Assembly: GCA_041391385.1 (NCBI GenBank)
Contig: JAWKOD010000006.1
Location: 62,001-126,000, forward strand
Direction of reading: 5' to 3'
From: CANIGN01 sp041391385
GTDB taxonomy: Bacteria; Bdellovibrionota; UBA2428
DNA length: 64,000 nt
Shown: piece by piece, positions 44,362 through 55,559 of the stretch
Layout: every line of letters starts with the position of its first letter
Position numbering within the stretch: the stretch's first letter is position 1
Made by a program: the position numbers and the translations under genes
The notes under the pieces: model-generated
Database searches by the model: none
Seen by the model: the letters and a program-made list of their open reading frames with translations, nothing else
What the model was told of the DNA's origin: nothing

Positions 44362-44578
44362 TAAAGACTGGGCGAGAAAAAACGCTTGAGTTTGATAATA
44401 AATGACCTGCTCGTGGAAAACATGAGTGGGTCTTTAAAATGTTTTCGTAATTTAGGATTTTTTACAAACTTGCATGGCCTTTTTGCCGGCTTGAGGAGTA
44501 TACGCTCAGCGAATACGAGTCGAGGCGGTGAAGAGCTTTGCATGCGCGTTTCTAAAGAGGTCCGAAAGGTTTAGATAG

Positions 44579-47500
44579 ATGGCGATCAGGGAATCATTTG
44601 AAAATGTTAAAAGAGTAAGAAAAAGTTTTGCAAAAATTACTTCCCCCATAGAAACACCTAATTTGGTAGATATTCAGAAGAAATCGTTTGAGCAATTTCT
44701 TCAGGCGAATGTTCAGGCTGAAAAAAGAAAGAACGTTGGTCTTCAGGGTGTTTTTAAGTCAATTTTTCCAATAAACGATTTCAACAACACATGTTCGTTG
44801 GAATTTGTTTCTTATTCTATTGAAAAACCCAAGTACGACGTAGATGAATGTCGATTGAGAGGGATGACCTTTGCGGCTCCTATTAAAATCACAGTTCGCT
44901 TAGTTGTTTGGGAGAAGGATGAGTCTACTGAAAGTCGCTCTATCCGCGATGTAAAAGAGCAAGAAGTGTATATGGGTGAAATTCCACTCATGACAGACAC
45001 GGGCGCTTTTATCATCAACGGTACTGAGCGAGTTGTCGTTTCTCAGCTTCACCGTTCACCCGGTGTGTTTTTCGACCATGATGGTGGATTAACTCACTCA
45101 AGCGGAAAATTACTATTTTCTGCAAGGGTGATTCCTTATCGTGGATCATGGCTCGATTTCGAGTTTGATCCAAAAGACTTCCTCTTTGTTCGTATCGATA
45201 GAAGAAGAAAACTTCCGGTAACCGCTCTCCTTAAAGCTCTTGATATGAGCAATACAGATATTCTTTCAAACTTTTATGACGTTGAAGATATTCAACAAAT
45301 TGGAGTTGGAGAATTTGTTCGTTCATTAAACCCTGACTACTTGTTGGGTTCTAGAGCTTATGTCGACATTACAGATCCTAAAACAGGAGACGTTATCATC
45401 AAGAAAAGCCGTAAGTTTACACGTGCTATTCTTGCTGAATTTGAAAAACGTAAAATTAAAACTATTCCTCTCACTGAGGAAGAGTTAACCACTGAATTGT
45501 GGTCGAAGATGTTGCTCATCCTAAAACGGGTGAGATTCTTCTCGAGTCCAATCAGGTGATGGATGCTAAAGCCATTGAGCTTCTTACAGAAGCTGGTACT
45601 AAAACAGTGAAAGCGGTCTTTATTGACGGCGGTACTGTTTGTGCTTCTCTTCGCGAGTCTTTGTTGTTCGATAAGATTAACAGTCGCGAAGAAGCCTTGA
45701 TTGATATCTTTAAAAGAATGCGTCCGGGTGATCCACCCACATTAGAGAGTGCACAGAATCTTTTTAACGATCTCTTTTTCAATGAAGCTCGTTATGATCT
45801 TTCTAAAGTAGGTCGATTAAAGATCAATCATAAATTTAACTTTAAAGATATTCCGTTCGACAAAACTATTCTTACTAAAGAAGACATTGTTGCAACGGTT
45901 CGTCACCTTCTTGATCTTAAGAACGGTAAAGGAATGGTCGATGACATTGACCATTTAGGAAACCGTCGTGTGAGATCTGTTGGTGAATTATTAGAAAACC
46001 AATATAGAATTGGTTTGGTACGTATGGAGCGTGCAGTTCGTGAACGTATGAGCCTTCAAGAGATTGAAACTCAAATGCCTCATGACCTTGTAAACGCTAA
46101 GCCCGTAAACGCGATTGTTAAGGAGTTCTTCGGATCTTCTCAACTTTCTCAGTTTATGGAACAGACCAACCCACTTTCTGAAATTACACACAAACGTCGT
46201 CTCTCTGCGCTTGGGCCTGGTGGTCTAACGCGTGAAAGAGCAGGCTTCGAAGTTCGTGACGTACACCAAACACACTATGGTCGTATTTGTCCGATTGAGA
46301 CTCCTGAAGGACCAAACATTGGTTTGATCTCTTCACTTTCAACTTTTGCTAAAGTGAATGACTACGGATTCGTAGAAACACCTTATAGAAAAGTAACGGA
46401 TAAAAAAGTAAGCGACGAAGTGACTTATTTCTCTGCTCTTGAGGAAGAAGGACACACAATTGCTCAGGCAAACGTACCTATTGATGACAAAGGTATGATT
46501 TCAGAAGAGTTTACTGAGGTTCGTCGTAATGGTGAGCCGACTCTTACTAAATCAGACGAAGTTGACTTGATGGACGTAAGTCCTAACCAACTTGTTTCTG
46601 TTGCGGCTTCATTGATTCCCTTTCTAGAGAACGATGATGCAAACAGAAGTTTGATGGGTTCAAACATGCAACGTCAAGCGGTGCCTGTTTTGATTCCCCA
46701 GACTCCACTTGTAGGTACAGGTGTTGAGCGTGTTGTTGCTGCTGATTCAGGAGTAACAGTTGTTGCTAAGTCTGACGGTATTGTTGAGGCAGTTGATGCT
46801 TCTCGTATTGTTGTAAGAACTGAAGGTAAGAAAAAAGATGGTAGTGGAGCTGAGGTTGATATTTACAACCTGACTAAATACCGTCGCTCAAACCAGAATA
46901 CATGTATTAACCAAAGACCGATTGTTAAAAACGGCGACCGCGTTTCTAAGGGTGAGGTTATTGCCGACGGTCCTGCAACTGACCTTGGTGAGTTGTCTCT
47001 TGGACAAAACATTCTCGTGGCTTTCATGCCTTGGGGTGGTTACAACTTCGAGGATTCAATCCTTATTTCAGAAGGTCTTTTAAAAGAAGACGTATTTACA
47101 TCAATACACATTGAAGAAATGGAATGTATTGCGCGTGATACGAAACTTGGAAAAGAAGAAATTACTCGCGACATTCCAAACGTTGGTGAAGAGGCTCTTC
47201 GTAACCTTGACGCAACCGGGATTATTCGTATCGGAGCTGAAGTAACTCCAGGTGATATCCTTGTTGGAAAAATTACACCTAAAGGTGAGACTCAACTTTC
47301 TCCTGAAGAAAAACTCTTGAGAGCAATCTTCGGTGAAAAAGCGGGTGACGTTAGAGATAGTTCTCTGCGCGTACCCCCTGGAGTTTATGGAACAATCATT
47401 CAAGCGAATATCTTCAGTCGTGAAGGTATCGATAAAGATGAGCGTTATCAGCAGATTGTTCGAGATGAAGAAGAGAGACTTCTTAAAGATCAAGCAATTG

Positions 47501-48690
47501 AAATCTCGATCATTCGTCAGGCAACTTTGAAAAAAGTTAAAAAACTTCTTATCGGTAAAGAAACCGGTGGCAAGTTATTGTCTGAAGATGGTGAAGTTGA
47601 GCTTCTTAAAAAAGGTCTCAAACTCGCTTCTGAAGATATAGACAACGTTCCTTTTAACCTTGTTCGTCACATACCCGTAGACGAGAAGTCTGAAGAAGAA
47701 CTCAATAGAATTATGGATTCCGTTGAAGAGCAAATGGATTTGATCCGTATTGTTTTCAACGAAAGAATTGGAAAACTTAAAAAAGGTGACGAGCTTCCTC
47801 CAGGCGTTATCAAGATGGTTAAAGTTGCGATTGCTATCAAACGTAAAATCTCCATCGGAGATAAAATGGCGGGACGTCACGGAAACAAAGGGGTTATCTC
47901 AAAAATTAACCCGATAGAAGATATGCCTTACATGGCAGATGGAACTCCTGTGGATATCGTATTGAACCCACTTGGCGTTCCTTCTCGTATGAACGTAGGT
48001 CAAATTCTTGAGACTCACCTTGGGTGGGCTTCTTGGGGACTTGGAAGAAAAATTCAAGACATGTTGGATGGTCATAAGTTTGAAGATGTACGAGCTTTCT
48101 TGAAGAAAATTTTCATAAGCCCTTCACTTCAAAAGTATGTAGATGAAGCCAGCAACGATGAAATTAAGCGAATTGCATATAGCTACCGTCGCGGAGTGCC
48201 TATGGCCTCTGCAGTGTTTGACCGTGCAAGTGAAGACGATATCCATAAAATGTTAGACCTCGCGGGCTTGCCTCGAAGTGGTCAAACGACATTGTTTGAT
48301 GGAAGAACGGGTGAGCCGTTTGACCATGAAGTAACAGTTGGAATTATGTACGTTCTTAAACTTCACCACCTTGTTGAGGATAAGATCCACGCAAGGAGTA
48401 TCGGACCTTACAGTCTTGTGACTCAACAGCCTTTGGGCGGTAAAGCGCAATTCGGAGGTCAGCGTCTCGGAGAGATGGAAGTGTGGGCACTCGAAGCTTA
48501 CGGTTCTGCTTTTGGTCTTCAAGAGATGTTAACTGTTAAGTCGGATGACGTTGCCGGTCGTACACGTATGTATGAAGCAATCGTTAAAGGTGAAAACATT
48601 CTAGAGCCAGGTATGCCTGAGTCGTTTAACGTACTTATGCACGAACTTAAAGCGCTCTACTTGAACTGTGAATTGCAGGAGAGGGTATAG
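44579..48690 (+). CDS. rpoB: RNA polymerase beta subunit (one frameshift near 45496)
   Basis: About 1370 codons in two frames. The first part runs from 44579 to the junction after LTEEELTTEL. The second begins in the -1 frame as VVEDVAHPKTGEILLESNQ and continues to 48690. A single lost G in GAATTGTGGTCG restores one reading frame. The second part has the rifampicin-region QFMEQTNPLSEITHKRRLSALGPGG and the GDKMAGRHGNKG motif. It is followed directly by rpoC, with GGAGAGG between. Catalytic core subunit of RNA polymerase. Confidence 0.95.
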
Positions 48691-51600
48691 ATGAAAGATT
48701 TATTAAACTTTTTCGATAAGCCCACGGATCCTATTCGTTACGGCTCAGTAAAAATCAGTCTCGCTAATCCCGAGATGGTTTTGAACTGGTCGCATGGAGA
48801 GGTGAAGAAGCCCGAAACTATTAACTACCGTACATTTAAACCTGAAAAAGATGGTTTGTTCTGTGCAAAAATCTTTGGACCTATCAAAGATTATGAATGT
48901 TTGTGCGGAAAATATAAGCGTATGAAGTATCGCGGTGTCGTTTGTGAAAAGTGTGGCGTTGAAGTTACACAAAGCAAAGTTCGTCGTGAACGGATGGGTC
49001 ATATCCATCTCGTTACTCCCGTAGCGCATGTATGGTTCTTGCGCTCTTTGCCTTCTCGTATCGGTCTTGTATTAAATATTACTCTTAAAGAACTTGAGAG
49101 AGTTCTTTACTGTGAGTCGTATATTGTAACTGACCCTATGGCGACGGAGCTAAAGACGGCACAAATTTTAAGTGAAGATTTGTACCAAGAAGCTCTTGAG
49201 AAATTTGGTGAAGATTCATTTAAAGCGGGAATGGGCGGCGAAGCAGTTAGAGAACTTCATCGTAAAGCAGATATCCTTAAATTAGGTGATGAGATTCGCA
49301 AGGACCTTGAAGTTTGTGAAAGTGATGCTGTTCGTAAGAAATTAGCAAAACGTCTTAAGGTTGTAGAAGACTTTAGGGAATCAGGCCAAAACCCTGAGCA
49401 AATGATGATGGAAGTTATTCCTGTACTTCCTCCTGATTTGCGTCCACTTGTGCCTCTCGATGGCGGTCGTTTCGCAACTTCTGATTTGAACGATCTTTAT
49501 CGACGAGTCATTAACCGTAACAACCGTTTGAGAAGACTTATGGAGCTTAATGCTCCCGATATCATTATCCGAAACGAGAAGCGTATGCTTCAAGAAGCGG
49601 TTGACGCTCTCTATGATAATGGTCGTAGAGGAAAAGTCTTCACTGGACCTAACAAACGTCCATTGAGATCACTTTCAGATACACTAAAAGGTAAGAGTGG
49701 TCGTTTCCGTCAAAACTTATTAGGAAAACGTGTCGATTATTCAGGTCGTTCTGTAATTGTTGCGGGTCCTGAATTGAAACTCCATCAGTGTGGACTTCCT
49801 AAGAAAATGGCCCTCGAACTCTTTAAGCCGTTTATTTATAATAAGCTTGAAGAAAAAGGTTTTGTAACAACTATTAAATCTGCCAAGAAAATGGTGGAAA
49901 AAGAAAAAGACGAAGTTTGGGATATTCTTGCGGACGTGGTTCGTGAGCATCCAGTACTTCTTAACCGTGCACCAACGCTTCACCGCTTAGGTATTCAAGC
50001 ATTTGAACCTGTACTTGTAGAAGGTAAGGCGATTCAGCTTCACCCTCTTGTATGTGCAGCTTTTAACGCCGACTTTGACGGTGACCAAATGGCTGTGCAC
50101 GTTCCACTCTCTGTGGAAGCTCAACTTGAAGCTCGCGTATTGATGATGTCTACCAACAACATCTTGAAGCCTGCTGACGGTAAACCAATTATTATGCCTT
50201 CACACGATATTGTGTTGGGTCTTTATTATCTCACTCGTATGCGTCCTGGAGCCCCCGGTACCGGCAGAATCTTTAAAGATCGCGCTGAAATCAAAATGGC
50301 TTACGATCTAGGCGAAGTAGATGTTCAAGCTAAAGTTCATTGCCGAGTACAAGGCAAAAGAGTTGAAACGACTGTAGGTCGTGTTCTTTTCTCTGAAATT
50401 GTTCCCGATGATATTGCTTTCGAACATTACAACAAAACAATGGCTAAAAAAGATTTAGCTGAATTGCTAGACTTTGCTTATCGTCAAACAGGCCCTAAGC
50501 GTACCGTTCTTTTGGCTGACTCAATGAGAAGTCTTGGTTACCAGTTTGGTACTAAGGGCGGAATTTCTATCGCCATGAAGGATATGGAAATTCCTGCTAC
50601 GAAAACAGCTTCTATTGATAAAGCTTTTGTAGAAGTTCAAACGATTGATAATCAATACGTAGAAGGTCTCATCACTGATGGTGAGCGCTATAACAAAGTT
50701 ATCGATATCTGGGCTCAAGTTTCTGAATCAATTGCATCAGACATGATGAAGAACTTATCGAAAGATAAGTTAACTCTTCCAAGTGGAGAAGTTATTGAAA
50801 CCCAAAGTTTCAATCCTATTTACGTCATGGCAGATAGTGGAGCTAGGGGTTCACCCGCTCAGATTAAACAGTTGGCTGGTATGCGTGGCTTGATGGCAAA
50901 ACCATCTGGCGAAATTATCGAGACGCCCATTACGGCAAACTTCCGTGAAGGATTAACAGTACTTCAGTACTTTATCTCTACACACGGTGCTCGTAAGGGT
51001 CTTGCGGATACAGCTCTTAAAACAGCTAATTCTGGATACCTCACACGACGTCTTGTTGACGTTGCTCAAGATGCAGTTGTTACTGAACACGACTGTGGTT
51101 CTGATGACGGTATTGTTATTTCTGAAGCACAACAAAGTAACGAATTAGCAGAAGCACTCGGCGAAGCTATTTTGGGTCGAGTTGTGTTGAGAGACATTAT
51201 GCACCCAAGCTCAGGGCAAATTCTTGTTAAAAAAGGAGTTATGCTTGATGAGGGATTGGTAAGTCTCGTTGAAGATGCTGGCGTTGATAAAGTTGAAATT
51301 CGATCTGTTCTTACATGTAAAGCTAAACGCGGTATTTGTGCTCACTGCTACGGTCGTGACCTAGCTCGTGGACATATGGTGAATATCGGTGAAGCAGTTG
51401 GTGTAATTGCAGCTCAATCAATTGGTGAGCCTGGAACTCAGTTAACAATGAGAACTTTCCACATCGGTGGTGCGGCAACTCGTCGTGCAGAGCAAAGTTC
51501 AATTGAAGCGCGTTTCGAGGGTAGCATCAAATTCAACAAAGTTATTTTCATTAAAAACAAAGATGGCGCTTCGGTTGCTATGAACCGTAACGGAGAAATT

Positions 51601-52836
51601 ATTCTTTTGGATGATTCTGGTCGTGAGCGTGATCGTCAGAGAGTTATCTACGGATCAAAAACTAAACTTAAAGATGGAGCTACTTTCAAAAAAGGTGACA
51701 TCCTTCTTGAGTGGGATCCGTACTCCATTCCTATCTTAACGGACAAGTTGGGAACAACTCGTTTCGTGGATATGAAAGACGGGGTTACCGTTGCTGAAAA
51801 GCAAGACGAAGTAACGGGTTTAACTCGTCGGACTATTATTGATCCGAAGAGTGCAAGTTTGCGTCCTCGTATCGAGATCGAAGCAGATGGACAAGTTCTT
51901 TCTACATTTACAGTACCTGTGGGATCACTCGTACAGGTAAGTGATGGAGAGTTGGTTCAAGCTGGTGACGTCTTAGCTAAGATTCCAAGAGAGTCTGAAA
52001 AAACAAAAGATATCACGGGTGGTCTACCGCGTGTTGCAGAGCTTTTTGAAGCTCGTAGACCTAAAGACTGTGCGATTATTGCTGAAGTCGACGGTACCGT
52101 GGCATTTGGAAAAGATTCCAAAGGTAAGCGTAAAGTTCTTCTTAACCCAGCTGAAGGCGTTGGTGGGGAGCCAAGAGAATATCTTGTTCCCAAAGGTAAG
52201 CACGTTATTGTTCAAGAGGGTGACCTTTTGCAACGTGGTGAGCGTATCGTAGACGGAGCGGCTAACCCGCACGACATTCTTGCGGTTATGGGTGAAAAAG
52301 CACTTTCTAAATACCTTGTAGATGAAGTTCAAGAGGTTTACCGCCTTCAAGGTGTGAAGATCAACGACAAGCATATTGAGACAATCGTTCGACAAATGCT
52401 TCGTCGAGTTCGGGTCACTGAATCTGGGGACACAAGTCTTTTGGTAGGTGAGAGTGTAGATAAAGGCGTTCTCAAAGAAGTGAATGCAAAAGTTGCAGAA
52501 ATGAACGGAAAGCCCGCTGTAACTGAACCTTTATTGCTAGGTATTACCCGAGCAAGTCTTTCTACTGAGTCATGGGTATCTGCAGCGAGCTTCCAGGAGA
52601 CAACAAAAGTCCTCACAGAAGCTGCTATTGCAGGCCGCGTAGATTATCTCCGTGGCTTAAAAGAGAACGTCAGTATGGGTCGTTTGATCCCTGCGGGCAC
52701 TGGAATCGCTCAATACCAAATGATTCGCCCTGAAATGGACGTAGAAGAGGAAGCTCTTCCAGTGGGTAGGGCCTATCAAGCGCCTCCTATTGAGGAAACA
52801 GAAGATTTTGCAGACCTAAGAAAGGGTGATTCTTAA
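48691..52836 (+). CDS. rpoC: RNA polymerase beta' subunit
   Basis: 1381 residues, intact. The N-terminal zinc ribbon is C-x-C...CEKC (near 70-90). The catalytic NADFDGDQMAVH is near residue 460. The second zinc site is in CKAKRGICAHCYGRDLARG near 880-895, followed by the trigger-loop region GEPGTQLTMRTFHIGGA. The full C-terminal domain is present, with a short acidic tail. It starts directly after the rpoB stop codon, a typical co-translated pair. Confidence 0.99.
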   Translation: MKDLLNFFDKPTDPIRYGSVKISLANPEMVLNWSHGEVKKPETINYRTFKPEKDGLFCAKIFGPIKDYECLCGKYKRMKYRGVVCEKCGVEVTQSKVRRERMGHIHLVTPVAHVWFLRSLPSRIGLVLNITLKELERVLYCESYIVTDPMATELKTAQILSEDLYQEALEKFGEDSFKAGMGGEAVRELHRKADILKLGDEIRKDLEVCESDAVRKKLAKRLKVVEDFRESGQNPEQMMMEVIPVLPPDLRPLVPLDGGRFATSDLNDLYRRVINRNNRLRRLMELNAPDIIIRNEKRMLQEAVDALYDNGRRGKVFTGPNKRPLRSLSDTLKGKSGRFRQNLLGKRVDYSGRSVIVAGPELKLHQCGLPKKMALELFKPFIYNKLEEKGFVTTIKSAKKMVEKEKDEVWDILADVVREHPVLLNRAPTLHRLGIQAFEPVLVEGKAIQLHPLVCAAFNADFDGDQMAVHVPLSVEAQLEARVLMMSTNNILKPADGKPIIMPSHDIVLGLYYLTRMRPGAPGTGRIFKDRAEIKMAYDLGEVDVQAKVHCRVQGKRVETTVGRVLFSEIVPDDIAFEHYNKTMAKKDLAELLDFAYRQTGPKRTVLLADSMRSLGYQFGTKGGISIAMKDMEIPATKTASIDKAFVEVQTIDNQYVEGLITDGERYNKVIDIWAQVSESIASDMMKNLSKDKLTLPSGEVIETQSFNPIYVMADSGARGSPAQIKQLAGMRGLMAKPSGEIIETPITANFREGLTVLQYFISTHGARKGLADTALKTANSGYLTRRLVDVAQDAVVTEHDCGSDDGIVISEAQQSNELAEALGEAILGRVVLRDIMHPSSGQILVKKGVMLDEGLVSLVEDAGVDKVEIRSVLTCKAKRGICAHCYGRDLARGHMVNIGEAVGVIAAQSIGEPGTQLTMRTFHIGGAATRRAEQSSIEARFEGSIKFNKVIFIKNKDGASVAMNRNGEIILLDDSGRERDRQRVIYGSKTKLKDGATFKKGDILLEWDPYSIPILTDKLGTTRFVDMKDGVTVAEKQDEVTGLTRRTIIDPKSASLRPRIEIEADGQVLSTFTVPVGSLVQVSDGELVQAGDVLAKIPRESEKTKDITGGLPRVAELFEARRPKDCAIIAEVDGTVAFGKDSKGKRKVLLNPAEGVGGEPREYLVPKGKHVIVQEGDLLQRGERIVDGAANPHDILAVMGEKALSKYLVDEVQEVYRLQGVKINDKHIETIVRQMLRRVRVTESGDTSLLVGESVDKGVLKEVNAKVAEMNGKPAVTEPLLLGITRASLSTESWVSAASFQETTKVLTEAAIAGRVDYLRGLKENVSMGRLIPAGTGIAQYQMIRPEMDVEEEALPVGRAYQAPPIEETEDFADLRKGDS

Positions 52837-52902
52837 TGAGAAGCGCCTTGAATCAAGGGTCCTATTATATTAGTAATTTACAAACTATCGTGAAAGGATT
52901 GT

Positions 52903-53274
52903 ATGCCAACCATTAACCAGCTCGTTCGACATGGCCGTAGCCAAGTGAATTTCAAGTCAAAGTCTCCTGCTTTGCAGGACTGTCCTCAAAAACGTGGGGT
53001 TTGTACCCGTGTTTATACAGCCACTCCAAAGAAGCCTAACTCAGCACTTCGTAAAGTTTGCCGTGTTAAGTTGACCAATGGTTATGAAGTAACAAGCTAC
53101 ATTCCAGGTGTTGGACACAACCTTCAAGAACACTCAGTTGTTCTAATTCGCGGTGGTCGTGTAAAAGACCTTCCCGGTGTTCGTTACCACACTGTTCGTG
53201 GAAGCCTTGATACTCAAGGTGTTGCTAACCGCAAACAAAGTCGCTCCAAGTACGGCGCGAAGAAAGCGAAGTAA
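52903..53274 (+). CDS. rpsL: ribosomal protein S12
   Basis: 123 residues. The decoding loop TPKKPNSALRKV contains the lysine at the K43 position that confers streptomycin sensitivity, and the GHNLQEHSVVLIRGGRVKDLPGVRYH block contains the K88 region. The ending is Lys-rich. AAAGGA precedes the ATG. It follows rpoC by 66 bp and precedes rpsG by 3 bp. Confidence 0.98.
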   Translation: MPTINQLVRHGRSQVNFKSKSPALQDCPQKRGVCTRVYTATPKKPNSALRKVCRVKLTNGYEVTSYIPGVGHNLQEHSVVLIRGGRVKDLPGVRYHTVRGSLDTQGVANRKQSRSKYGAKKAK

Positions 53275-53277
53275 AAA

Positions 53278-53748
53278 ATGGCACGCAGAAGACATGCCGC
53301 TAAACGCGTAATCGTTCCTGATCCTAAATTTCATGACAAAGTAGTTGCTAAGTTTATCAACGACTTAATGAAAGATGGAAAAAAATCTACCGCTGAAGCT
53401 ATTTGCTACGGAGCATTTGATGCTCTTCAAGCAAAATTCAACGACGAGCCTGTGAAGCTTTTCAAAAAAGCGTTGAACAATGTTAAACCTAACGTTGAAG
53501 TTCGTTCACGTCGTGTGGGTGGAGCTACTTATCAAGTTCCTATGGAAGTTCGTCCCGAGCGAAAACAAACTCTCGCAAGTAGATGGATTATTTCTTATGC
53601 GAAAGATCGCAACGGAAAAAACATGGTTGAAAAACTTGCTGCTGAATTGATGGACGCTTGTGAAAACAAAGGCGGCGCTATTAAAAAACGTGAAGACGTT
53701 CATAAGATGGCAGACGCAAACAAAGCCTTCTCTCACTTCAAGTGGTAG
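53278..53748 (+). CDS. rpsG: ribosomal protein S7
   Basis: 156 residues, full length. It begins ARRRHAAKRVIVPDPKF and includes VEVRSRRVGGATYQVPMEVRPER, the 16S-binding beta-hairpin, and ends HFKW. It lies 3 bp after rpsL. The usual next gene, fusA, is displaced by an accessory gene and a terminator hairpin. Confidence 0.98.
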   Translation: MARRRHAAKRVIVPDPKFHDKVVAKFINDLMKDGKKSTAEAICYGAFDALQAKFNDEPVKLFKKALNNVKPNVEVRSRRVGGATYQVPMEVRPERKQTLASRWIISYAKDRNGKNMVEKLAAELMDACENKGGAIKKREDVHKMADANKAFSHFKW

Positions 53749-53780
53749 TTTTGCTCGTCCTTTTTGAATAATACTTTGTC

Positions 53781-53830
53781 GAAGCCTCCCTCGGAACCCT
53801 TAGCGCGGTTACCTCGGGAGGCTTCTTCGC
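53781..53830 (+). terminator. terminator after rpsG
   Basis: GAAGCCTCCC pairs with GGGAGGCTTC, with a nested AACC/GGTT stem in the loop, followed by a moderately T-rich TTCGCGTCTTATT. It would end the secE-to-rpsG transcript, so the gene at 53979 and fusA probably need their own promoters. Confidence 0.75.
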
Positions 53831-53870
53831 GTCTTATTCAAAAAAACTTCGCAAAACTCAGCGGGCTTTT

Positions 53871-53937
53871 TCTAAAAGGTACCTAGTTACTTTTTACGTG
53901 TACCCGCTACCTTTTTACTCGTACCCGCTACCTTTTT
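53871..53937. repeat. GGTACC intergenic repeat, copy 2
   Basis: The 27 nt 53871-53897 are identical to 24705-24731. They are followed by two direct copies of GTACCCGCTACCTTTTT (53900-53916 and 53921-53937), which complement the AAAAGGTA arm, so hairpins with T-runs can form. It lies just upstream of an inserted accessory gene. Confidence 0.75.
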
Positions 53938-53978
53938 GCGCTTGATCGCACGACTTCTCTCCTTTACCATCTTTCGCG

Positions 53979-55493
53979 ATGGTGCACTGTGGTAGAAGTT
54001 TTTGGGTTTCTCTGCGTAACTTTTTCATTCTTTTTTTGGCAGTAGGCAAGTTAACTGCCCAGGATCTTTTAACTGGCCAACAATTCGTTGAAGAAATTCA
54101 AAATATAATCTTTCAAGATGGACCTCGAGGTGCAGATTTGTATTTTCGACAAATGGCAGAAGAAGGTCGCATAGACCTTTCACGACTAAAAGCTCTCGTG
54201 CTTTCAGAAAATAAAGGAAAGAGTAAAAAAATTGAAGTTTTGATTCATCCTGACAACAAAGAGGTTGTGCCTTTTATGCAAAAACAACTTGAACGCGAGC
54301 GTATCGACTTTGTGGAACTTGTAGCGATTGAAGACGCTACTCTTCCTTCACCTAAGGAACCTTTTGTAGAAACAAAAGCCTCCTATGATCGTTGGACAAA
54401 GTATCGTATGGGATTTGTCTCAATTACAACATTGATAGGATTAATGGCAGGAGCCATTGTGCCTGACCAGTTTGCTCATGGGTGGAGTTTTGAGAATATT
54501 GACTCGTACAAAGTTCTTACAGCGTCAATTATGTCGATGTTTGTTATCTCGGTCGAAATTTGTACAAGTATTTATACGAGTTCACTTGATTCCTTTTTAT
54601 GGTCACCTCGAGACTTCCAACGCCTCCGACTTTCAAGTGATTCAGGGAAGCGTATACACGCGAGACTAACAGATTTTTTAAAAAATCTAGGTTTATCTCT
54701 TATGGCTCTATCTCAAGGACAAGGTGCTGAAGCTAGATTTAACTTTGCAGAAGCAATGAACGGTGCAGGTCGAATGGCTGGAGATGGCATGGTTAAGCTT
54801 GGTTTTAACCAGATAACTGATCTTGGCAATAATTTGCTTACAAAAGCTAGAAATAGAAGTCCCAGTGGCGAGATTAAGTATAATGCAAACTATTGGAATA
54901 TTAATATATTCAACTTTGTGTACATGAATGCTGTTTTTCTTGTGGGTTATTCGATGAGCTATTTTACGGGTATACCCACAGATAATCTTTTTGTGCATAT
55001 GGGGATTTCAGCAGCGAGTGTTTTTGCTTTTTATTTTGCATGTGCGAAGAATCAAAATAATATTGGTACCCTTAAGGCTCTTGGATATATCGATGAAGCG
55101 ACACGTTTGAAGTCTGAGTTAATGGGACTTTATTTTGCCAAGCCGTGGCGAATCATGGCTGAGCTAGGCGGTCCATCAATCACAATTTTAGGTTTTGCAA
55201 CGGGTGTGCCCATGCTCCAAATGGCAGGTATCTCTTTGCAGCTCCTTTCTGGGTTACTCGTGACAGTCCCCTCGACTAGACGCTTGGCAGAAATTGAAAG
55301 GTTTGCCCGCGAGACAGGGGCTATTTTTGATGAAAATCATCGCCTCGCACAAGCAGGTGATTTAGTGGAGCGTCCTTTTAAATATAGAGGTATAGAATCG
55401 GGAGCGCCTAAAGGAGTCGTTCAAAAATGTCTTTATTACTTAAAAGGTGGCTATCTTAAAAATGGAGCTCGTCTCCCTCAAACAGCAATTTAG
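53979..55493 (+). CDS. exported/membrane protein of unknown function inserted between rpsG and fusA
   Basis: 504 residues, no family recognised. A signal-like N-terminus (to about residue 27) is followed by a soluble region with LSENKGKSKKIEVLIHPDNKEVVPFMQKQLERERIDFVEL, an alpha/beta pattern. Hydrophobic segments lie near residues 150-170, 185-205, 320-345, 350-370 and 405-440. It has the same overall style as the 1227-residue protein at 28015-31698 (soluble head, then membrane segments), but I see no clear sequence match. It lies downstream of the GGTACC repeat and interrupts the str operon. Confidence 0.7.
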   Translation: MVHCGRSFWVSLRNFFILFLAVGKLTAQDLLTGQQFVEEIQNIIFQDGPRGADLYFRQMAEEGRIDLSRLKALVLSENKGKSKKIEVLIHPDNKEVVPFMQKQLERERIDFVELVAIEDATLPSPKEPFVETKASYDRWTKYRMGFVSITTLIGLMAGAIVPDQFAHGWSFENIDSYKVLTASIMSMFVISVEICTSIYTSSLDSFLWSPRDFQRLRLSSDSGKRIHARLTDFLKNLGLSLMALSQGQGAEARFNFAEAMNGAGRMAGDGMVKLGFNQITDLGNNLLTKARNRSPSGEIKYNANYWNINIFNFVYMNAVFLVGYSMSYFTGIPTDNLFVHMGISAASVFAFYFACAKNQNNIGTLKALGYIDEATRLKSELMGLYFAKPWRIMAELGGPSITILGFATGVPMLQMAGISLQLLSGLLVTVPSTRRLAEIERFARETGAIFDENHRLAQAGDLVERPFKYRGIESGAPKGVVQKCLYYLKGGYLKNGARLPQTAI

Positions 55494-55559
55494 TTAAAAG
55501 TATATCCTTCTGACCTGCCTTTAAACCGAGAAGCATTGCGATTAGGATTAATTGCATAG

